Positions 60,157-64,000 of a stretch of 64,000 nt of DNA are shown piece by piece (the first letter of the stretch is position 1; each line of letters starts with the position of its first letter). Under the pieces are notes generated by a model. That model was not told the origin of the DNA. It was given only the letters and a program-made list of their open reading frames with translations, and did not search any database. This stretch comes from DSPP01 sp964607165. GTDB lineage: Bacteria; Zixibacteria; MSB-5A5; DSPP01. The DNA lies in assembly GCA_964607165.1 (NCBI GenBank), contig CAZSIT010000003.1, positions 124,001 to 188,000 on the forward strand, given 5' to 3'. The position numbers and the translations under genes were made by a program.

Positions 60157-60185
60157 TTGACAACTTTTGGGGGATGTGCTATAAA
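60157..60185 (+). promoter_or_regulatory. Promoter P2 (fabL)
   Basis: TTGACA (60157-60162), 17 nt, TATAAA (60180-60185). The start of transcription falls at 60192-60193, the A of the fabL ATG, so the mRNA is predicted leaderless. Closely similar to P1 over about 70 bases. Confidence 0.7.
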
Positions 60186-60192
60186 ACTACCA

Positions 60193-60987
60193 ATGGCAAT
60201 AGATACGGAAACGGAAACCAGACCGGTCGGCGTGGGTGCACGTTTTACAGATAAGGTCGTCTTAATCACCGGAGGGACGCGCGGCATCGGCCGCGCCATT
60301 GCTTTGAAAATGGCGGCGGAAGGGGCCAGGCTGGCTTTGGGCTTTTTCAAAAGCCGCCAGAAGGCGAAAGAAACCGAAACGGAAATAAAAGCTCTCGGCG
60401 CCGAGTGCATTATGGTGCGCGGCAATCTGGCCAATCCCGAATCGATTCAAAAAATGTTCGGCGAGGTTCAGGAGGCCTACGGGCGGCTGGATATTTTCGT
60501 CGCCAACGCCGCGATGGCAATGTTCGGCCCGACTTTGGATATGCCTTTGGAACAGTGGCAGCTTACGCTGGATGCCAACATTACCGCCTTTTACCTTTGT
60601 TCCAAAGAAGCGGCCAAGATGATGGAGGGGCACAAGGGAAGAATTATCGCCCTGACCTCCTACGGCTCACGCCGCTACATTCCGGGCTATGCGGCGATGG
60701 GAGTGAACAAAGCGGCCATTGAAGCTATGGTGCGTTATCTGGCGGTTGATCTGGCCCCGAAAGGGATTATCGTCAACGCCGTCAACGGCGGGCCGGTGGA
60801 TACCGAGTCCTTGCGCATCATTCCCGGTAACGAAAAGTTGGTGGAAGAATCGATCAAACGCACACCGGCAGGCAGAATCGGGAAACCAGAGGATTTGGCT
60901 AACGTGGTCGCCTTTTTGGCCTCCGATGAAGCCGAATGGATTGTCGGCCAGACCATCATAGCTGATGGCGGCGTTTCTTTATATTAA
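60193..60987 (+). CDS. fabL: Enoyl-ACP reductase III, FabL-like short-chain dehydrogenase
   Basis: 264 residues from ATG 60193; the longer TTG frame start at 60133 lies upstream of the promoter. SDR fold with VVLITGGTRGIGRAIA (about 22-37) and NAAMAMFGPT. The active site has Tyr166 and Lys173 spaced Y-x6-K (YAAMGVNK), as in enoyl-ACP reductases, not the Y-x3-K of ordinary SDRs; the downstream text (RYLAVDLAPKGIIVNAVNGG, TPAGR, GQTIIADGG) matches B. subtilis FabL closely. Reduces enoyl-ACP with NADPH in the last step of fatty-acid elongation. No ribosome site, in line with a leaderless transcript. Confidence 0.83.
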   Translation: MAIDTETETRPVGVGARFTDKVVLITGGTRGIGRAIALKMAAEGARLALGFFKSRQKAKETETEIKALGAECIMVRGNLANPESIQKMFGEVQEAYGRLDIFVANAAMAMFGPTLDMPLEQWQLTLDANITAFYLCSKEAAKMMEGHKGRIIALTSYGSRRYIPGYAAMGVNKAAIEAMVRYLAVDLAPKGIIVNAVNGGPVDTESLRIIPGNEKLVEESIKRTPAGRIGKPEDLANVVAFLASDEAEWIVGQTIIADGGVSLY

Positions 60988-61127
60988 AATCTCTTTTCGA
61001 CTTTTCTGTGAAACCCGTTGCATCAACCGAGGGATAACTTACAATAAAGCACTATAAATAACTTTAATATGTTTGCCTAACTTAATAATCTACAATGGGT
61101 TACATAATCATATAGAATAGTTAATTT

Positions 61128-61156
61128 GGTTGGTTTTCGGCAGTAAGCGGTATAAA
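61128..61156 (+). promoter_or_regulatory. Candidate promoter of the sensor gene
   Basis: TATAAA (61151-61156) ahead of the kinase gene with only a weak upstream TTGGTT-type element. The preceding 60988-61127 is A/T-rich and without a gene. Confidence 0.3.
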
Positions 61157-61174
61157 GCTTGCGTGGAGGGGAAT

Positions 61175-61234
61175 ATGGATAAGGTATGCCGGAAAGCCGC
61201 TTTCAGAATAAGTTTGAAATTCTTAAGTCCTTAG
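61175..61234 (+). CDS. 19-codon mini-ORF overlapping the kinase start
   Basis: ATG 61175 lies 4 nt after GGAGGGG, better placed for that ribosome site than the kinase ATG at 61186. It encodes MDKVCRKAAFRISLKFLSP and ends inside the kinase gene in another frame. Possible leader peptide for translational coupling; otherwise chance. Confidence 0.3.
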   Translation: MDKVCRKAAFRISLKFLSP

Positions 61235-62436
61235 CCCTCCACAAAGGGGAATTTGAACCGCTGGCAAAAGCGGTTTTGGGGGAAAGCTGCTCGCTTTTGG
61301 GGGTTGAGGCTCTCGTTTTGCGAATAAACTTTTTAGGAGAAAAAGAAATAGTTGTCGAGGCTGGCAAAAGGGAGAGCCTGACTGTTCTAAAGGGTTTGGA
61401 AAGGGAAATTCTATCCACCTTACGGACGAACTTTGGGGTGGAGGCCTTTCATCTTTCACTCAAGAATGAAAAAGCCAAAGCTGTTTTTGCCATACCCGTA
61501 GTTGGCAGTGCCGGTCCGCAGGGCTTTCTGGAGGGTCTCGATTTAGAGGAACGAAACTTCGCCGGCGACGAAGAGTTTTTGACGCTCCTTGGCATTCAGT
61601 TTGGTTTGGCTTTCGAGCGGAGCTTGTCACAAAGGCAGAAGGAGGCGATTAGGGCCCTGTCTGCTCAAAGGCCGGTGGCGCCGCTTCAGCCCGCTCCCTT
61701 TCTTTTTTGGGCGCGCAATTTCCTCAAGCAGGAAAATTTCAATCTTTTCGGTTTGCTCTTTGAACAAGAGAAAAGTTTTAATGAATTCTTTCTTTCCTCA
61801 ATGTCTGCTTCGGCCGAAGAAGCCACTTTTCCGGAACTCGACCCCCATTCAGTTTTTGGAAAAATTTGGGGAAAAGAAGAGGTTTTGCTCCTATCCCGTT
61901 TTGGAATGGGCGAAGCCCGATTTAAGGCGGCGGCTTCTAAATCGGCTTTAATTTTTCCTATCAAAAGCAATGGGCGCTTCCTCGGGCTTTTTTACGTCGG
62001 GAATATGGAGCTCATCGAAGAAACTGCCAAAGCAGCGATTGTAGAGAAGCTGACGCCGGTTTTGCTGGCCGCGGAAAATGTTTTGTCCTATCTCGAAATT
62101 CGCAAGGCCGTTTTAGCTTTATCGATTTCGCAGGCGGAAGAATTAAAAAAAGAACGCTTGGCAGCGATTGTAGAGACGGCCATTGCCATAAATCACGAAG
62201 TCAACAATCCTCTGACCGCGGTTTTAGGGAACGCCCAGCTTTTGCGTTTGCGCACGAAAGATTTACCCCCGGAAGTGGAGGAGAAATTAAAAATCATCGA
62301 GGAAGCTGCCGGCCGAATTCAGGAAGTTACCGCCGCCCTTATGCGCATTACTGAACCGGCCTCAAAAGAATATACTCCCGGCATCAAAATGTTGGATATT
62401 TTTGGCTCGCCTAAAAAAGAGCCACCCAAGCAATAA
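61186..62436 (+). CDS. GAF-like sensor protein with HisKA domain but no ATPase domain
   Basis: 416 residues. The N-terminal 330 residues look like two GAF-type domains (mixed alpha/beta, few motifs). Then a HisKA dimerisation helix with the H-box INHEVNNPLTAVLGNAQLL, phosphoacceptor His337 in H-E-x-x-N-P form, a second helix (about 365-390), and the chain ends 80 residues after the His, without the N, G1 or G2 boxes of HATPase_c. It cannot autophosphorylate alone unless the catalytic part is supplied in trans. An NtrC-type regulator gene follows 214 nt later, a probable partner. Confidence 0.75.
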   Translation: MPESRFQNKFEILKSLALHKGEFEPLAKAVLGESCSLLGVEALVLRINFLGEKEIVVEAGKRESLTVLKGLEREILSTLRTNFGVEAFHLSLKNEKAKAVFAIPVVGSAGPQGFLEGLDLEERNFAGDEEFLTLLGIQFGLAFERSLSQRQKEAIRALSAQRPVAPLQPAPFLFWARNFLKQENFNLFGLLFEQEKSFNEFFLSSMSASAEEATFPELDPHSVFGKIWGKEEVLLLSRFGMGEARFKAAASKSALIFPIKSNGRFLGLFYVGNMELIEETAKAAIVEKLTPVLLAAENVLSYLEIRKAVLALSISQAEELKKERLAAIVETAIAINHEVNNPLTAVLGNAQLLRLRTKDLPPEVEEKLKIIEEAAGRIQEVTAALMRITEPASKEYTPGIKMLDIFGSPKKEPPKQ

Positions 62437-62448
62437 ATTTGACCTACT

Positions 62449-62563
62449 GTGGCGCAGGCCCGCCCGTGCCGGGCTTTCCGGCCAGGGATAAAGTCCGCCT
62501 TTGGCGGGCGTATCCTGCGTTTCATTCAGGGAGCGCAGGTTAGTAAAGTTTAACCTGCGCCAC
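62449..62563. repeat. Nested inverted repeats between kinase and regulator genes
   Basis: GTGGCGCAGG (62449-62458) and CCTGCGCCAC (62554-62563) enclose CCGCC-TTT-GGCGG (62495-62507) and a 10-bp stem GCGCAGGTTA/TAACCTGCGC (62533-62542, 62551-62560). Repeat-like element that may reduce read-through into the regulator. Confidence 0.6.
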
Positions 62564-62650
62564 CGGTTCTACTACTTTTCTCTATAAAACCGTCTTTTTC
62601 TGCCGATAGAATAAAGAAGAGGCCTTTGTTTTTGGCCTGAATGGGGGATT

Positions 62651-64000
62651 ATGGAAAACGCCAGATTGTTAGTGGTGGACGATGAAGAATCGATGTGTAA
62701 GTTTATGCAAATCTTCCTTTCCAAGGAAGGTTACGAAGTCACCGCCACCGCCGACCCCGCCGATGCCGTAAAAAAAATCGAGAAAGAAGATTTCGACCTC
62801 TTGATTGCCGATTTGATGATGCCGGAGATGTCTGGCCTGGAGCTTCTGGCCCGTGCCAAGGGCATCGACCCGGGCTTGCACGTTATAGTAATGACCGCCT
62901 TCGCCTCGGTCGATTCCGCCATCGAGGCCTTGAAAAAAGGAGCCTCCGATTACGTCACCAAGCCGTTCAAAATCGACGAGATTAAAATTGCCATACAGAA
63001 AACGCTCGACCAGAAAAAAATCGTCCGCGAAAACGCCAGCTTAAAGCGCCAGCTCAAAAAGGAATTTCAATTTGACAATTTCATAGGAACTTCTCCCCAG
63101 GTTTTAGAGATGAAAAAGCTCGCCGATCGGGTGGCCGTGACCGATTCCACCGTGCTCATCCGCGGCGAGAGCGGCACCGGCAAAGAGCTGGTGGCCCGGG
63201 CCATTCATAATCACAGCTTTCGGTCCGGGAAACCTTTTGTCTCCATAAATTGCGCCGCTTTGCCGGAAACCCTTTTGGAATCGGAGCTCTTCGGTCATAC
63301 CCGCGGCGCTTTTACCGGCGCCGTCAAAGAAAAGGAGGGCCTTTTTAAAGTGGCGGACGGCGGCACGTTTCTTTTGGACGAAGTCGGCGAAACCTCCCCG
63401 GCCATTCAGGTCAAACTTTTGCGCGTTCTCGAAGAAAAAGAAATCACTCCGCTCGGTTCCACCAAACCGGTGCCGGTGGACGTGCGTTTGATTGCCTCCA
63501 CCAATGCCGATTTGGAGCAGGACGTTAAGTTCGGAAAGTTTCGCGCGGACCTGTATTACCGTCTGAACGTTATTCCCGTCGTGATTTCCCCCCTTCGAGA
63601 GCGGAAAGAGGATATCAAGCTTTTGGCCAGCTACTTTTTAAAGCGGCTCTCCGAACGGGAAAAGTCCAAGGTTAAAGGAATTTCCGAAGCCGGTTTGAAA
63701 ATTCTTTCCGCTTACCACTGGCCGGGAAATGTCCGCGAGTTGGAAAATGTCATTGAACAGGCGTTTCTGCTTTGTAAAAAAGAAGAGCTGGAGCCGGAGG
63801 ATCTGCCGGAGCGGGTAAAGTTAGGGGATGCGCCGCAATTGGTGGAAGAAGCTGCCCCGCCCACTCCCACTCTGGAAGAAGTGGAAAAAGCTTACATCTA
63901 TTGGACTTTGGAAAAAACAAGCTGGCAAAAGTCCAAGGCTGCCCAGATTTTGGGGATTGACGCTTCAACCCTCTATCGCAAAATCGAGCGCTATCAATTC
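62651..64000 (+). CDS. NtrC-family sigma54-dependent response regulator, 3'-truncated by window end
   Basis: 450 residues to the edge; the frame is still open. Receiver domain with VVDDEES and phospho-acceptor Asp54 (LLIADLMMPEMSG); AAA+ domain with Walker A RGESGTGKE (about 172-180), ELFGHTRGAFTGAVKEKEG (about 211-229, GAFTGA sigma54 contact), Walker B GGTFLLDEVGE and R-finger region RADLYYRLNV; then a Fis-type HTH (about 418-450, KSKAAQILGIDASTLYRKI). Activates sigma54 promoters when phosphorylated; the HisKA protein upstream is the obvious candidate partner. GGGGGATT before the ATG. Confidence 0.93.
   Translation, partial: MENARLLVVDDEESMCKFMQIFLSKEGYEVTATADPADAVKKIEKEDFDLLIADLMMPEMSGLELLARAKGIDPGLHVIVMTAFASVDSAIEALKKGASDYVTKPFKIDEIKIAIQKTLDQKKIVRENASLKRQLKKEFQFDNFIGTSPQVLEMKKLADRVAVTDSTVLIRGESGTGKELVARAIHNHSFRSGKPFVSINCAALPETLLESELFGHTRGAFTGAVKEKEGLFKVADGGTFLLDEVGETSPAIQVKLLRVLEEKEITPLGSTKPVPVDVRLIASTNADLEQDVKFGKFRADLYYRLNVIPVVISPLRERKEDIKLLASYFLKRLSEREKSKVKGISEAGLKILSAYHWPGNVRELENVIEQAFLLCKKEELEPEDLPERVKLGDAPQLVEEAAPPTPTLEEVEKAYIYWTLEKTSWQKSKAAQILGIDASTLYRKIERYQF

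Overview
The window is a 64 kb stretch of a Gram-negative bacterial chromosome, evidently a scaffold of an uncultured organism, since it holds two 100-N gaps (37432-37531 and 47816-47915). Omp85, PorV-like and other outer-membrane barrels, an MsbA-type lipid flippase with LPS-type glycosyltransferases, and proteins with type IX secretion (T9SS) C-terminal domains point to the Bacteroidota/Fibrobacterota (FCB) side of the tree. Bacillithiol and selenocysteine genes and Planctomycete-style dockerin/FG-GAP proteins suggest a candidate phylum of that group rather than a classical Bacteroidota. This placement is inference. Promoters are ordinary sigma70-like (TTGACA, 17 nt, TATAAT-like), not the Bacteroidota type.

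Layout. 1-15.5 kb: cell-surface block with a PorU-type C25 sortase (truncated by the window edge), a PorV-like barrel carrying a large inserted propeller/LysM region, a secreted M6 metalloprotease, two DUF5683-like membrane proteins, an NHL-type propeller, a GNAT enzyme, a giant outer-membrane protein and an Omp85 partner. 15.5-19.2 kb: small hypothetical genes and a zinc/manganese uptake set (outer-membrane protein, ZnuA-like, ZnuB-like, but no ATPase). 19.3-24.4 kb: flippase-like protein, peroxiredoxin, and the whole bacillithiol pathway bshC-bshA-bshB1. 24.5-29.5 kb: selenocysteine operon, tRNA-Sec directly followed by selA, selB and an amidohydrolase. 29.5-33.2 kb: NfeD/slipin pair and glnA. 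33.2-37.9 kb: a large dockerin/FG-GAP protein, Mpg, glutamate dehydrogenase and an M50 protease, the last two cut by a gap. 37.9-45.6 kb: tightly overlapping LPS/glycan operon. 45.6-47.8 kb: relA/spoT. 48-52.2 kb: a second FG-GAP/dockerin giant, an inverted paralogue of the first. 52.2-53.6 kb: PgeF and a small barrel. 53.6-55.5 kb: five cold-shock genes in tandem, each behind a structured leader. 55.5-57.5 kb (minus strand): GNAT, a duplicated HTH-AbrB regulator, Tag. 57.5-61 kb: pirin, an alpha/beta hydrolase and FabL, preceded by three homologous promoters. 61-64 kb: a truncated-looking sensor kinase and an NtrC-type regulator that runs off the end.

The most unusual items are the cold-shock array (structure-conserved inter-gene leaders, UUG/CUG starts, long promoter-proximal leader), tRNA-Sec placed 7 nt before selA so that tRNA processing would leave a nearly leaderless mRNA, the shared promoter family at 57.5-60.2 kb, the tandem HTH-AbrB protein and the PorV-like barrel with inserted sensor-like domains. 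No CRISPR array, prophage, transposase or rRNA was seen.
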